Positions 33,140 to 42,794 of a stretch of DNA of 64,000 nt are shown piece by piece (position 1 is the stretch's first letter; each line of letters starts with the position of its first letter). The translations under genes and the position numbers were made by a program. The notes under the pieces were generated by a model. That model ran no database searches and was not told the DNA's origin. It saw only the letters and a list, made by a program, of their open reading frames with translations. Origin of the DNA: Ornithodoros turicata (lineage: Eukaryota > Arthropoda > Arachnida > Ixodida > Argasidae); contig NC_088203.1 in the NCBI RefSeq assembly GCF_037126465.1, positions 94,860,668 through 94,924,667 of the forward strand, written 5' to 3'.

Positions 33140-33600
33140 CACCTCTGGGAGGTATCCGGGTTCGAATCCCGGTGCCGCCTGTACTGTTTCCTGGATTTTC
33201 CTCAGACGCAGTCAGATATACACTCTAAAAACTGAACTTCACCTCATAGCACGCTTTGCGCCAACCATTGCCACGAATGATAGGGTTATCGCTTTTGATT
33301 CGAGGAAAGAGGGAGGCGTACGCCTTTTTGTGTCAATTATCATGTATCCAAATTGACACAAAAAGGCGTACGCCCCCCTCTCTCTTCGAATCAGAAGCGA
33401 TAACCCTATCATTCGTGGCAATGGTTGGCGCAGAGCGTGCTATGCAGTGAAGTTCAGTTTTTAGAGTGTATGTCGGCACAGTTCCCTTAGAAGTCGGCCC
33501 AGGACGCACATTGCCCTCCAGAGCGTTAGTTGTGACGTTGCAACATCTGTGAGATCGACAACGGCGAGCTCTTTCTGTACCACCACCACTGCCATCTGTT
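33140..33600 (+). mobile_element. Type B SINE split by a MITE
   Basis: Box B GGTTCGAATCC (33160-33170) and the first part of the body run to 33220; the body resumes at 33469 (ATGTCGGCACAGTTCCC, GTCGGCCCAGGACGC) and ends with GTTGTGACGTTG ... GACAACGGCGAGC and a CACCACC run. A 248-bp MITE A copy occupies 33221-33468 with TA on both sides. Confidence 0.85.
33221..33468. mobile_element. MITE A copy, full length, inside a SINE
   Basis: A 248-bp palindrome with TA at 33219-33220 and 33469-33470; ends CACTCTAAAAACTGAACTTC and its complement. The SINE copy at 14.0-14.2 kb supplies the empty site (CAGACATATGTCGG). Confidence 0.92.
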
Positions 33601-34325
33601 TTTACGAGTGTATATAACGAGATGGTCCTGACGAGCAATTGTTGAAGTGATGTGGTGAAGATCGACCGCTCTCCTTCTCCATACCATGCGTCGTCCCAAC
33701 TAAAACGAAGTCAACATGTAGTCTTCAATGGCCGAAGTCGCAAAGCGAAGAGCAAAAGGGAGAACCCGCGCGGAAGAATGGGGAGACAGCGTCTATATGC
33801 AATAAGCAGCGGTCGACGTCTCCCGTGAGAGCGTCCAGGGCAAACATAATGAGGGAATGGCTGTTTGCTTTTGTTCGAGAACAAGGCTCCCGATAGAGAT
33901 GTCCCCGCGGCGGATGGCACTGGGCCCATTAATAATCGATGAGCTGCGGACATCGGTGGACAGCCTTTGGTATGCCTCACTCGCAGGTCACTGCTATAGT
34001 ATATGCGGTGGGGAAGATTCGCTTTGTAATACCCGTTGCTTCAAAGCATGAAGCAGTCGGCCGTTATCTGGGTCACGGTTTTTGCAGAAATTGAACGGGT
34101 GTATTATGGATTGGAGGAGGTTACACCGTATAAGAATGTGCTTAAACAGAGAGCAGATCCGAGACCGGCTTTTGCATCGAACACTGATGGTTGGTTCAAT
34201 GAGGGGATGGGGAGCGTTATGTTGCTGAAAGCTCTTCAGGCTATAGTTTCTGGAAACTGTTCTTCTGAAGCCACTACTGTTATCACCAGCGTTCGCATTA
34301 TATTCATATTATTCGTAAAACATGT
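33601..34325. other. Unrecognised region left of the hammerhead array
   Basis: A 105-codon plus frame (34036-34353) runs into the AT tract. It has no similarity that I recognise to Penelope reverse transcriptase or GIY-YIG nuclease. Confidence 0.4.
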
Positions 34326-34363
34326 TTATATATATATATATATATATGTATAATATATATATA
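34326..34363. repeat. AT microsatellite left of the hammerhead array
   Basis: TA repeats with one GTATAA interruption end three bases before the first unit. Confidence 0.9.
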
Positions 34364-34417
34364 CAATGAAAAAAATAGCCGGAGCTCTTTGGCTGCACGT
34401 ATAGCATATGTCTGTAA

Positions 34418-34501
34418 CTCAAACATCGCCATGCCAGTACTGGACAGCTGTTTCGGCCTTCTTGGACCTCATCAGCAGTACGCAGGCAGGCAACGTTTGA
34501 G
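34418..34501 (-). ncRNA. Type I hammerhead ribozyme, unit 1
   Basis: Read on the minus strand, core CTGATGA (34475-34469) is followed by stem II (GGTC with GGCC, loop CAAGAA), then GAAA (34454-34451), then a very short stem III (AC, loop AGCT, GT). The cleavage triplet GTC ends at 34443. Stem I closes through GTACTG with CAGTAC (6 bp), an internal loop of 7 and 6 nt, and a 13-bp distal helix (34501-34489 with 34430-34418). All conserved core bases are present. The tiny stem III is typical of hammerheads in Penelope-like elements and retrozymes, which are thought to work best as dimers. Confidence 0.9.
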
Positions 34502-34652
34502 TGGATGGCGTCAGAAGGTCACGTAACACGTGATTCCTCCCGTCAGGGTGAGATAACTCACTCACTGAAAGCCCAGTGCAAAGCCAGTGAAGTATAAAAT
34601 GAAAAAAAAATAGCCGGAGCTCTTTGGCTGCACGTATAGCATATGTCTGTAA

Positions 34653-34736
34653 CTCAAACATCGCCATGCCAGTACTGGACAGCTGTTTCGGCCTTCTTGG
34701 ACCTCATCAGCAGTACGCAGGCAGGCAACGTTTGAG
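34653..34736 (-). ncRNA. Type I hammerhead ribozyme, unit 2
   Basis: This is the same motif as unit 1, 235 bp further on, with the core, stems and GTC cleavage triplet unchanged. Cleavage at the unit 2 and unit 1 sites of one transcript would release a monomer of about 235 nt, the size range of known small hammerhead circular RNAs (inference). Confidence 0.9.
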
Positions 34737-34885
34737 TGGATGGCGTCAGAAGGTCACGTAACACGTGATTCCTCCCGTCAGGGTGAGATAACTCACTCAC
34801 TGAAAGCCCAGTGCAAAGCCAGTGAAGTATAAAATGAAAAAAATAGCCGGAGCTCTTTGGCTGCACGTATAGCATATGTCTGTAA

Positions 34886-34969
34886 CTCAAACATCGCCAT
34901 GCCAGTACTGGACAGCTGTTTCGGCCTTCTTGGACCTCATCAGCAGTACGCAGGCAGGCAACGTTTGAG
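34886..34969 (-). ncRNA. Type I hammerhead ribozyme, unit 3
   Basis: The same motif lies 233 bp after unit 2, with core and stems intact, in the unit that is cut short at the inversion point near 35034. Confidence 0.9.
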
Positions 34970-35130
34970 TGGATGGCGTCAGAAGGTCACGTAACACGTG
35001 ATTCCTCCCGTCAGGGTGAGATAACTCACTCACTTTATACTTCACTGGCTTTGCACTGGGCTTTCAGTGAGTGAGTTATCTCACCCTGACGGGAGGAATC
35101 ACGTGTTACGTGACCTTCTGACGCCATCCA

Positions 35131-35214
35131 CTCAAACGTTGCCTGCCTGCGTACTGCTGATGAGGTCCAAGAAGGCCGAAACAGCTGTCCAGTACTGGCA
35201 TGGCGATGTTTGAG
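35131..35214 (+). ncRNA. Type I hammerhead ribozyme, inverted unit
   Basis: This is the plus-strand copy. Distal stem I is 35131-35143 with 35202-35214 (13 pairs, two of them G-U). Proximal stem I is 35151-35156 with 35190-35195. The core CTGATGA is 35157-35163. Stem II is formed by 35164-35167 and 35174-35177. GAAA is 35178-35181, and cleavage is predicted after C35189. The core is identical to the three minus-strand copies, so both strands of the locus can encode ribozymes. Confidence 0.9.
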
Positions 35215-35220
35215 TTACAG

Positions 35221-35244
35221 ATATATATATATATATATATATAT
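35221..35244. repeat. AT microsatellite right of the hammerhead array
   Basis: A pure AT run begins directly after the inverted unit. Confidence 0.9.
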
Positions 35245-36744
35245 TAGAGATGTGCTAATAGAGCGTGCTTCTGATTTGTGCTCTAAATAAATCCCGTTGG
35301 CATGCCGATGGTATTCGCTCGATATTTATAACTAATAATGTGATTTGACGGCTCTTAGACATAGCTATACCAGTGCCTTGAAACATGAAGAGAAAGTAAC
35401 ACAGACGTGATGTGTCCTATCCACATTTCAATGCAGGTGATACAGCTGTCTCAAGTATACAAATCGATCTCAGTTTTGCACTTTGGTTTCTGGCTCTTCG
35501 AAACACCGTAACAAATTCGTGCACACGCGAAAACATTTTCTATATCCATAAGGAATTTTGCCGCGTAAAATGCCACTGCCGCAGTCTGCATGCCTAACAG
35601 TAAGACAGATTTCTTTATTTTCCTTCTCTTTCTCTCCGTCGCCTGAATAATGCGCAAAGTTACCGCCAAAGTAGCAAGCAAAAAAAAAAAAAAAAACTTT
35701 CTTACTTCCAACCCGTGCGGCAATTTTAATCCGCCCCCCAAACTCTTCTCCCTATGCTCTCAAACAGAGACGTTCCCTAGTCATCCATACGGCAAACAAC
35801 CCATCATAAACCCTCTCCCCTCCTCCTTTCCGTTTCACAATCGCAGTCGCACGAGCTCCCGCCACAGCGTGCAATTACCTTTCCCGTTTTCCCTATCCCT
35901 TTAATTACTTACCACGGTCCCTCAAAAGCTTCTCATTCATTTTGAAGGCATGTCCGTCCAAATTACCCGTCGGCAGCCGCGCTACTCCCGTGCATTCAAA
36001 ACAAAGACTCGGGGGTACTAATCACAACCTGCAGTGCCATCGAAAAGTGTAGTAGGGATGAAAAAAGGGGTAGAGCACAGAGAACGGGGTATTGCGCTAG
36101 TCCTAGCCGGTCTGCGTAGCCGGCAAAACGTGTGATTCAATCCCTAAGGATGCAGACGGCTGCTTGATGGGTGTGGGAACGAAGGGACAAAAGGAGGAAT
36201 GGGGGATCTGTCGAGTGCCGACGGGATGAAAAGGGTTGAAGGGAATCCGACGTAAGTACAAAATGGGGTAAACTATCAAAGCTTCCCCTCCCGCTAGGGT
36301 ATGTTGGCTTTTCACCCGTTTTCTATCAAGTTCATTCATCGAGATGTGGATGGGATGAGGTGCTTCTGTATATACGCTGGATGGTATTCACATTGTTGGT
36401 TCTAAAGGCTTAATTAACTACTTTTTTATTTTTTAATGAGCGTGTTCGCGAAGTGTATCAAAGAACCAGGCGAAAATATTGTAGGTTCGTGAATGAAAGA
36501 CGCCATGCTGGTGTGGGTGATGATGGAACAAGTGTTTGTATTCCTCCAGTGTTGATGTATGTCTCATCGTCATCATTTGTTGATGATGATGATGTATACT
36601 TTTAACAGTAATGAGACGGAGAGTGGTGTTCTTTGCTTTGCAGGCCGGTGTACCTGCGATTTATTAGGGTGGGTAGGTGCATACATAACAAATGTAAAAA
36701 GCAGAGGAAGCATTCCTGACTTTATATCAATGCTTAATATTTGT
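35245..36744. other. No gene recognised
   Basis: An A run (35681-35696) and a GATGATGAT stretch (36581-36592) only. No Penelope-type coding sequence lies on this side of the array either. Confidence 0.45.
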
Positions 36745-36970
36745 ACTCATTGGCCCCTATGAAGATCCTGTTCTCCATCGTCGGGTTCTTCACCTGTTCA
36801 TAGACTTCCTGTCGTCCACTGGATTCCTCCAGACGCTTTAGTTCTTTCTTGTGTTTTCATCCTTCCTTCATCATCTTCACATAATGTTCGACGTGCAATA
36901 TGGTAGGGTATCGCACCACCGCGGTGAAACAGCCCATCTCATCGTCATCATTTATTGTTGTTGGTGGTGC
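36745..36970 (+). pseudogene. LINE 3' end: C-terminal block and UTR
   Basis: The reading GPYEDPVLHRRVLHLFIDFL then STGFLQTL-stop (36755-36841) matches the FLxTxGLxxL ending of the other LINE tails. A UTR with the stem-loop variant TATGGTAGGGTATCGC ... GCGGTGAAACAGCCCA (36898-36933) and a GTT-rich tail follows. Confidence 0.6.
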
Positions 36971-37375
36971 TAATATTAATTTCGTAATATCGGTTTCCCT
37001 CTTTTTTGTATCTTTGATATTTGTCGTGTTATACTGTTTTTCTCTGAATTGTTTTGCCGTGGGTCAGACAGTTGTACGAAATGATTTGGATAAATAAAAT
37101 AAAATTTCGATTGATCAATCTCCGTGGTAGTTTTCTTTTCCATCCAACCCAATCCAGCTGATCGATCAAAATCCTAATTTTGGAGTTGAATTAATAAAAT
37201 CATATTTCCAAGTACTATATGGCTCCAATTTCCTAACTGTATATATACACACTCTAAGATCCTTACGTAGTATAGCTTCATGCCTGTCGTGTTTGCTTAA
37301 CATGCACTGTTTGTGCTAAAGTCGTTAATCATTTACAGGTACCTTGCTTTTTTGGACAGTTAAGCAAATTTTTTT

Positions 37376-37678
37376 TTTTTTGATTGCGTGTTAGCGCCGC
37401 GAAGCAACTGTGGCTATGAGCGACGTACAGATGTGGACAGACGGAGAGAGGATAGCAGGAAGGAGTGGGGGACAGGGGGGTTAGTATGCGTCCTGGGCCG
37501 ACTTCAGGGGGAACTGTGCCGACATTCGTCTGGAAAGTCTTCGGAAAACCCAGGGAAAACCTCAGACAGCACAGCCGGCGGTAGGATTCGAACCCACCAC
37601 CTCCCAGTCTAGAGCACGACCTTGGTTACCACCAACGAGCGGACGCCTTAGCCCACTCGGCCATGCCGCTGGTAGTTA
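37376..37678 (-). mobile_element. tRNA-derived SINE, Ruka-like (tail type A)
   Basis: On the minus strand it starts with a Ser/Leu-type tRNA head (GGCATGGCCGAGTGGGCTAA box A, GGTTCGAATCC box B at 37585-37595), then the same body as the 25.0 kb copy, the tail with TTGCTTCGCGGCGCTAACAC, and an A run (T run on the plus strand at 37370-37381). The tRNA head differs from that of the 25.0 kb copy. Confidence 0.85.
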
Positions 37679-37854
37679 AGCAAATACCTTCTGCTCAATA
37701 ACTAAATTAGAAATGGGTAAGTGTAATTTTTTAACGTATTTTATATTTAGGAAGTAAATTCACATTTTATCTTTACAGTCGATGGAATTGAGCTGGTCAT
37801 AACAAGCATATTTTTGGTTGTGGAGTGAGTCTGAAGATAATACGCCGCGAGACA

Positions 37855-37910
37855 ACTGTTTTTTTTTTTAAATCCCGTTTTCGCGCCGCAAAGTAACTGC
37901 GGCTTTGGTG
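37855..37910 (-). repeat. Ruka-like SINE tail fragment
   Basis: A T run followed by CGCGCCGCAAAGTAACTGCG is the reverse of the type A SINE 3' end; the rest is missing. Confidence 0.5.
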
Positions 37911-38029
37911 AGACAACTAATATCATGAGCGACTCCATAGTGGATGAATTTTGCAGCGCGCAGATAAGCTTATCTGCATTGACATTGAAATGTCAACACA
38001 TGTCAGCATTACGGCTTGCATTCGAAGTA

Positions 38030-38372
38030 AGGTCAACTTGCCCTTTACACCAACGACATATGCGTCTGGTCCACTGGTACATCTCGCCCTGCCATTCGAC
38101 AACGCCTCCAGGCTACACTGGACGACATTCACACTTACCTGCTCCAAGCAGGGATGGAAATATCCGCGGAGAAAAGCGCGGCACTCGCCTTCTCCCGCAA
38201 ATTCATGCAGCAATGCCGTCTGCACACTGGGGACAGGCCACTTATAAATGTCCACCATCACAAATTCCTCACGTGACTCTAACCACTAGCCTTTCTTGGA
38301 AACGTCACTTCGATGGCATGGAGAAGAAAGTTAAGCGCTGGACCGCTGTCGAAGCACGCCGATCCACGGATG
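38030..38372 (+). pseudogene. RNase H LINE copy 2, reverse transcriptase fragment
   Basis: The frame reads LYTNDICVWSTGTSRPAIRQ, then LDDIHTYLLQAGMEISAEKS, and FLGVTLTTSLSWKRHFDGME. This is the end of a LINE reverse transcriptase palm (a degenerate xxDD box reading YTND) and thumb. It stops at 38374, where a TA-flanked inverted-repeat element has inserted. The homologous trace resumes at about 38947. Confidence 0.75.
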
Positions 38373-38374
38373 TA

Positions 38375-38944
38375 CAAGGTGTGTGCAGAAAAACGTGACC
38401 CGCATTTAGGCACATAGCTTGTTGCCTACCTAACTAACGAACTTCCGGTGGCGCATGATGGCGCATTTATGCGTTCGAAATCTGCAGAAAAATTGTGGAA
38501 GCCATACTCAGCTTAAAAAATAAACGGAAAAACGAAAACGTCGGCTTCCGTGCATCAGAATAGGGCAACATGGTGGACAACAGGGTGTATGTGAAAGGGC
38601 AACATGATGCACGTAGGAGAGTTGTGTTCAAGTACCGCTAGGGGAGCTATCGGTGACGATGTCCCACATGGATGCTCATCGGCAGTACCCCTAGAGGTGC
38701 CTGCACATAACCCTCCTGAGACCGAAATGCACTACCGTGCACTATCACGACCGCCCTATTCTAATGCATGGAAGCCCATGTTTTCGCGCTCTGTTTATTT
38801 TTTTACACTGAGTATGGCTTCCAGGATTTTTTTGTAGCTTTCGCACGCATAAGTATCCCGTCGTGCGCCACCGGAAGTTCCTCGGCTAAGTAGACAACGG
38901 CTTACATGTAAAAATGCGGGTCACGTTTTTCTGCACACACCCTG
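38375..38944. mobile_element. 570-bp inverted-repeat element with TA target duplication (mariner/Tc1-like MITE)
   Basis: The terminal inverted repeats are about 30 bp (GGTGTGTGCAGAAAAACGTG at the left; the right end is its complement) and are flanked by TA at 38373-38374 and 38945-38946. The outer bases CAAGG/CAGGG and the TA target fit the Tc1/mariner superfamily. The interior has no transposase. It splits a LINE reverse transcriptase from its RNase H domain, so it inserted after that LINE. Confidence 0.85.
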
Positions 38945-38946
38945 TA

Positions 38947-40105
38947 TAATGTCATTCAAATCCCGTGTTCCGAAATTCGTGATCAGCCCCGCGGCTCAAC
39001 GTACGGCCCCGTGAACACTACCGTCGCCAAGGGTCACCGCCTCTGTCCCAGGGATCATGGACAACAAAAGGAGGTACCCTGACCTCGTACTACAGCGACT
39101 GACTATGGATTTCATCGGCACCGCATGGTTCTGCACTGTCCTCATCTTTTGAGATACCCTCGATACCGCTCACCCGGGGCTGTCGGCTGTCCCATCGCAC
39201 CTCTTCGACCTCAGTCGAGCTGTACGGAATCCTTCAGTTTTTACAATATGCGGCTAACTGCGACCCACGGCGATGGGTAGTCTGTACGGGCTCGAAGTCA
39301 GCTCTTCGATGCCTGGAAACCGTAGTTCTCCGCGGCTCACTGGCTACACTTGTGATAAATACTCTACGCCTACTGAAGTTTATAACTGCCCACGACTACA
39401 CCATCGCTTTTCAATGGACTCCGGGTCATTGCGGAATCTCTGGCAACCACGTTGCCGACGCTGCGGCAGCGGCCGCTCACCACCAGCGCAAGTGCGTCCC
39501 GATTGTACTCCCAAGGGGGAATAGGCGGTCCCTTCTTCGTGTCTGGGCTGCCTCCTTATCCGTCGAACAATGGCGTCGGGATGTCCCTGTCAGTACGATA
39601 CTGGGAATGGTGGACCCAACATTCTCGTGCCGCTTCCCGTCATCTTTACCGCGCGTCATTAAGTCCCTCCTACATCGCTTACGGCTGAATGTTGGCTTTA
39701 CGCCGTACTACCGTTACAAGATAGGGTGTGCCAGTAGCCCCCTGTGCCCGGAGTGTTTTGTGCCAGCGACCGCGGACCATGTGATCATCGCATGTGCCAC
39801 TTACAGGAGGGAGCGTCACTTGTTGGCAAACGCCTTTGCGCGGATTGACAGCCGACCCCTTTGTCCTCAGACTCATTTTGGGACCGTGGGACAAACGAAA
39901 GCAGATGTCCGTCTTGCGACCCTTTATGAAATGTCTTGAAACTACCGGCCTGATCGACTCCCTCTAAGACCCCGTTAGCGTCGTCAGCATCATCCTCATC
40001 ACCATCCTCTCATTTTTCCCCAATAGCAATGGGGTAGCATTCTGCTCAATGAGCGGAAATCATCCCCATATCATCGTCATCATGTATCTCTCTCTCTCTC
40101 CCAAC
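38947..40105 (+). mobile_element. RNase H LINE copy 2, RNase H and C-terminus
   Basis: This continues the LINE after the insertion at 38375-38944. The RNase H domain reads ELYGILQFLQYA, VCTGSKSALRCLETV (the catalytic Asp of the DSKSAL motif is Gly), then FITAHDYTIAFQWTPGHCGI and GNHVADAAAAA, with the His and last Asp kept. The knuckle CPECFVPATADHVIIAC follows. One extra T near 39860 shifts the frame relative to copy 1 before the LGPW block. The 3' UTR and CT tail (40087-40099) match copy 1. The long open stretch is 39352-39939. Confidence 0.8.
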
Positions 40106-40707
40106 ACATGTCGCTCCACGTTTTACTGTCGACGCCGCAAACCCACGTTCGGCTCAGGAAAGCCTACGTTCCATATCTTTCTTTTATTTCCAATCCAATC
40201 CAATCCAATCCAATCCTACGTTCGAAACGTTAATAAACTATCCCGTTCCTTGGGGGAAAGCATACCCCTTATGTCTGAACTGCAGCCCAAACAACCGCTT
40301 TCCGCGTCTCTGTTTCCTCCATTGTACATTAATCATTGGGGGGAAGCTTACTGCGCTTCGCTGGTGCGGAGAGTGGCAAGTCACGTGGCATGTCACGTGG
40401 CCCTCTCGCGTCACTTCGCGGTGCCAAAACAGGATTTGTTTTCAATCATGGGAACCTTTCCTCCGACTCAAAAAATGAAAGAAGAAAGAGGGGAACGAGT
40501 GTAGCTCTGCATGATGTCCCAACAATCACGGGCTTGTTATTTGCATTATGGTAATGTTCGGTTACGCTGGGAGAAAGTTTTGAGTTCGGCATTATTGTCC
40601 ATGATCGGCTTTTATACTGAACAATGTAAGAGTAGCCCTTCAGTGAACTCAACCAATGTATTTGACATTTGCTTCCGCTTCCATTTCACTTCCATTTGCT
40701 TCCATAT
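40106..40707. other. No gene recognised
   Basis: It includes a CCAAT pentamer repeat (40191-40216). The 151-codon frame at 40049-40504 starts in a LINE 3' UTR and is probably chance. Confidence 0.45.
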
Positions 40708-41290
40708 AGATGATCCTACCTGTATACGGGTAGGATCATCTACTCTTATCGATTTAATGATAACAAACAGTGAAGAAGCTAATTTAAAGGCTGGAACCAT
40801 TAGCGCACACATGAGTGATCGCCTACCAGTGTTTATCTTTACGCGTACCCGCCCGCTGCGATATTGCAGAAGAGATAGGTTAATCTATTACCAAAATATA
40901 AATGCCCAGACGCTAGAAACGCTCCGTGCCGAAATTACGCGAACTGAATGGTCGTTTGTTTTCAAGGAAAATTATGCAAACACAGCATATGAAACCTTTA
41001 TGAATAAGTTCATAAATATTTACCATAAACACTTTCCACTCGTGCAGTACAAGCCACCCAAAAAAGCACGCAAACAGTGGATGACGAAAGAGCTCATTAA
41101 CATGGTAAATAGGAAGCAACGTTTATATTAGCTGTTCCTAACGGCAAGAGACCCCAGTGATCTGCACGTTTTTAAGAAATTAAGAAATTACTTAAATGCC
41201 TTAATGCGTAAAACCAAAGGCAACTACTAGAATCGTCTCTGTAATGAAGCATTTTCAACGAGAACTGATTCAGTTTTGCGAAATATAGCG
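40708..41290 (+). pseudogene. LINE endonuclease C-terminus and linker, degenerate
   Basis: The open frame covering 40511-41131 contains, from about 40710, the block DDPTCIRVGSSTLIDLMITN, which resembles the end of an AP-like LINE endonuclease (P-T-x-I ... SSTLIDLxITN). A linker follows with a basic stretch (KPPKKARKQWMTKELI) of the kind found before the reverse transcriptase in Jockey and CR1 elements. Stops at about 41129, 41228 and 41308 break the frame before the reverse transcriptase part resumes. The catalytic N-terminal half of the endonuclease is absent. About 34 bp at 40709-40742 are palindromic, near the point where homology to the element begins. Confidence 0.7.
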
Positions 41291-41297
41291 CATATAT

Positions 41298-42794
41298 ATG
41301 CGCATAACTAGCGCAAACAAACAGAAGGAATCCATAGAATCTCTGCGTGTAGGAAATGAGCAAGAATCAAGAAAAAAGCTTGCAGATGCGTTTAACGAAT
41401 TCCTCGCAAATGTATCAGACACATCGCTGACAACAAGTGACCTCACACTACAGTCCCAAGTCTGTGATTCAGTCTACATGCAGCCAACGGAAATAAATAA
41501 AGTCATTTCGACTTTTAGTTCTCTTAATAATACAAGGAGCGTCGATTATGGAGGCATTCAGATCAAACCGATTAAGTACACCACAGACATCCTGTCACCA
41601 GCCTTTGCACATATTTTCAATCTGGCGCTATCTACCGGCGTTTTCCCGACACGTATGCAGATGGCTCATGTATCTTTAGTACTCAAGGGTGGAGATAAGA
41701 ACGTGATGACAAACTACAGGCCTGTTTCGGTATCACCTGTAATTTCGAAGGGTCTCGAAAGAATCATTTATAAGAGAATCCAGGGCTTTTTAGAAAAGCA
41801 TAAATTACTATCGGACTCGCAATTTAGCTTCAGGAAAGGCGGGTCTACTAAATTAGCCCTATTGAAAATAAAAGAATTTGTGCTCACGAATTTTGATAGG
41901 AAAAACATCGTATTAGCAATTTTTATCGATTACCCGAAGGCGTTTGACAAAATACATCATAAGGTACTATTAAGCAAGCTATATAAATATGGAATAAGAG
42001 GAAAGGCATATGAACTCTTTCAGAGTTATTTATCTTCTCGGAAACAGCGCGTACAGATAGGATCGGCAATATCATTGATAATAGATGTGACAACTGAAGT
42101 GCCTCAGCGAAGTATTTTGGAACCCTTATTATTTAATGTGTACATAAATGACGTAGTAAACATAACCACAACTGCCTCCTTTGTTATGTACGCAGACGAT
42201 GTCATTATTCTTTTATCGGGATCAAGTGCTAACGATTTAATTGAACGGGCTAATGAGATTTTTAACAATGTACACTTTTGGGCATTAAGAAATAAATTCA
42301 CGGTGAAGATCTTTAGAAAAAATCTTCCCGGAAACAACACCGCAAGCGATGTTGCCCCGACGACCGTTTTACGGGCCGCGCATTCCAAGACACGGCCCAC
42401 CCGAGGGCGGACCGCGTTATCAAGGGGCCCTTCTCGAAATATGAAGGACCGGCTCCCTTTCGCCTCCCTCCACCGCGATAGATCGAAAGATCAATACGCG
42501 GATTTGAAGGGAGACCAGAGCATAACGGTAAATAATATTAAAACAAAGGCCATGGTATTTCGACCGAATAATAAGAAAATCGAGTACACTAATAAACTCA
42601 GCATGGCGTTTAAGTTACCTGGTGTCTATTTTACCCAGACAATGGGCTGGGATTATCACTATCAGCATGTTCAATCAAAGGTGTTTACAGCTGTCGGCAT
42701 GCTGTACAAACATATATATCTTCCCATCAAGGTAAAACTGTTAATCTACAAAGCCCAGTTTTTATCGCAGGTTCATTACTGCCACCTTGTTTGA
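41298..42794 (+). pseudogene. LINE reverse transcriptase, degenerate but open for 498 codons
   Basis: This is the longest open frame of the window. It would copy element RNA at a nicked chromosomal target in the nucleus. In order it shows a pre-palm region (about residues 60-145), TNYRPVSVSPVISKGLERII (finger motif, near residue 137), FSFRKGGSTKLAL, the palm A motif IFIDYPKAFDKI, and the palm C motif FVMYADDVIIL near residue 296. The catalytic aspartates of A and C remain. The turn usually reading GxPQGSxLGP is TEVPQRSILEP, losing conserved glycines, so the protein is probably inactive. A 75-codon foreign block (about residues 337-411) interrupts the region after YADD yet keeps the frame open. 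The apparent start codon is arbitrary, because the frame is part of a longer broken polyprotein. Confidence 0.85.
42308..42524. mobile_element. 217-bp GC-rich insertion inside the LINE reverse transcriptase
   Basis: The flanking octamers ACGGTGAA (42300-42307) and ACGGTAAA (42525-42532) match at 7 of 8 positions and mark a target duplication. Removing the insert and one octamer joins NKFTV directly to NNIKTKAMVF, the expected reading of such reverse transcriptases. Insert plus duplication is 225 bp, a multiple of three, and has no stop. The insert is clearly more GC-rich than the LINE and shows no obvious terminal inverted repeats. Its origin is not recognised. Confidence 0.7.

Larger units (their letters stand above)
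34366..35219. mobile_element. Hammerhead-ribozyme tandem/inverted repeat (retrozyme or Penelope-like terminal repeat)
   Basis: Two full units and one truncated unit lie head to tail (starts near 34366, 34599 and 34834; periods 235 and 233 bp, differing by two bases in an A run). They are followed from 35035 by one unit in the opposite orientation. The third unit stops at about 35034 and lacks its last ~33 bp; the inverted unit lacks the ~46 bp at its far end. All copies look nearly identical, so the array is young or homogenised. AT dinucleotide tracts lie at 34326-34363 and 35221-35244. Every unit carries a type I hammerhead motif, annotated separately. Hammerheads in direct or inverted terminal repeats are known from Penelope-like elements, and in short tandem units from metazoan retrozymes. 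No protein is encoded and no Penelope reverse transcriptase or GIY-YIG domain is visible nearby, so a non-autonomous element or a solo terminal repeat is inferred. Confidence 0.85.

Noticed and set aside
33333..33638. 101-codon minus frame
   Set aside because: It is read from MITE A and SINE sequence and has no coding evidence.
34366..35219. CRISPR-like or satellite array
   Set aside because: Units are ~234 bp without spacers, partly inverted, and carry ribozymes; there are only four units and the setting is eukaryotic.
40709..40742. 34-bp palindrome read as a separate element
   Set aside because: Both halves fit the expected LINE endonuclease reading (DDPT...VGSST), so it is more likely coding sequence that happens to be palindromic.
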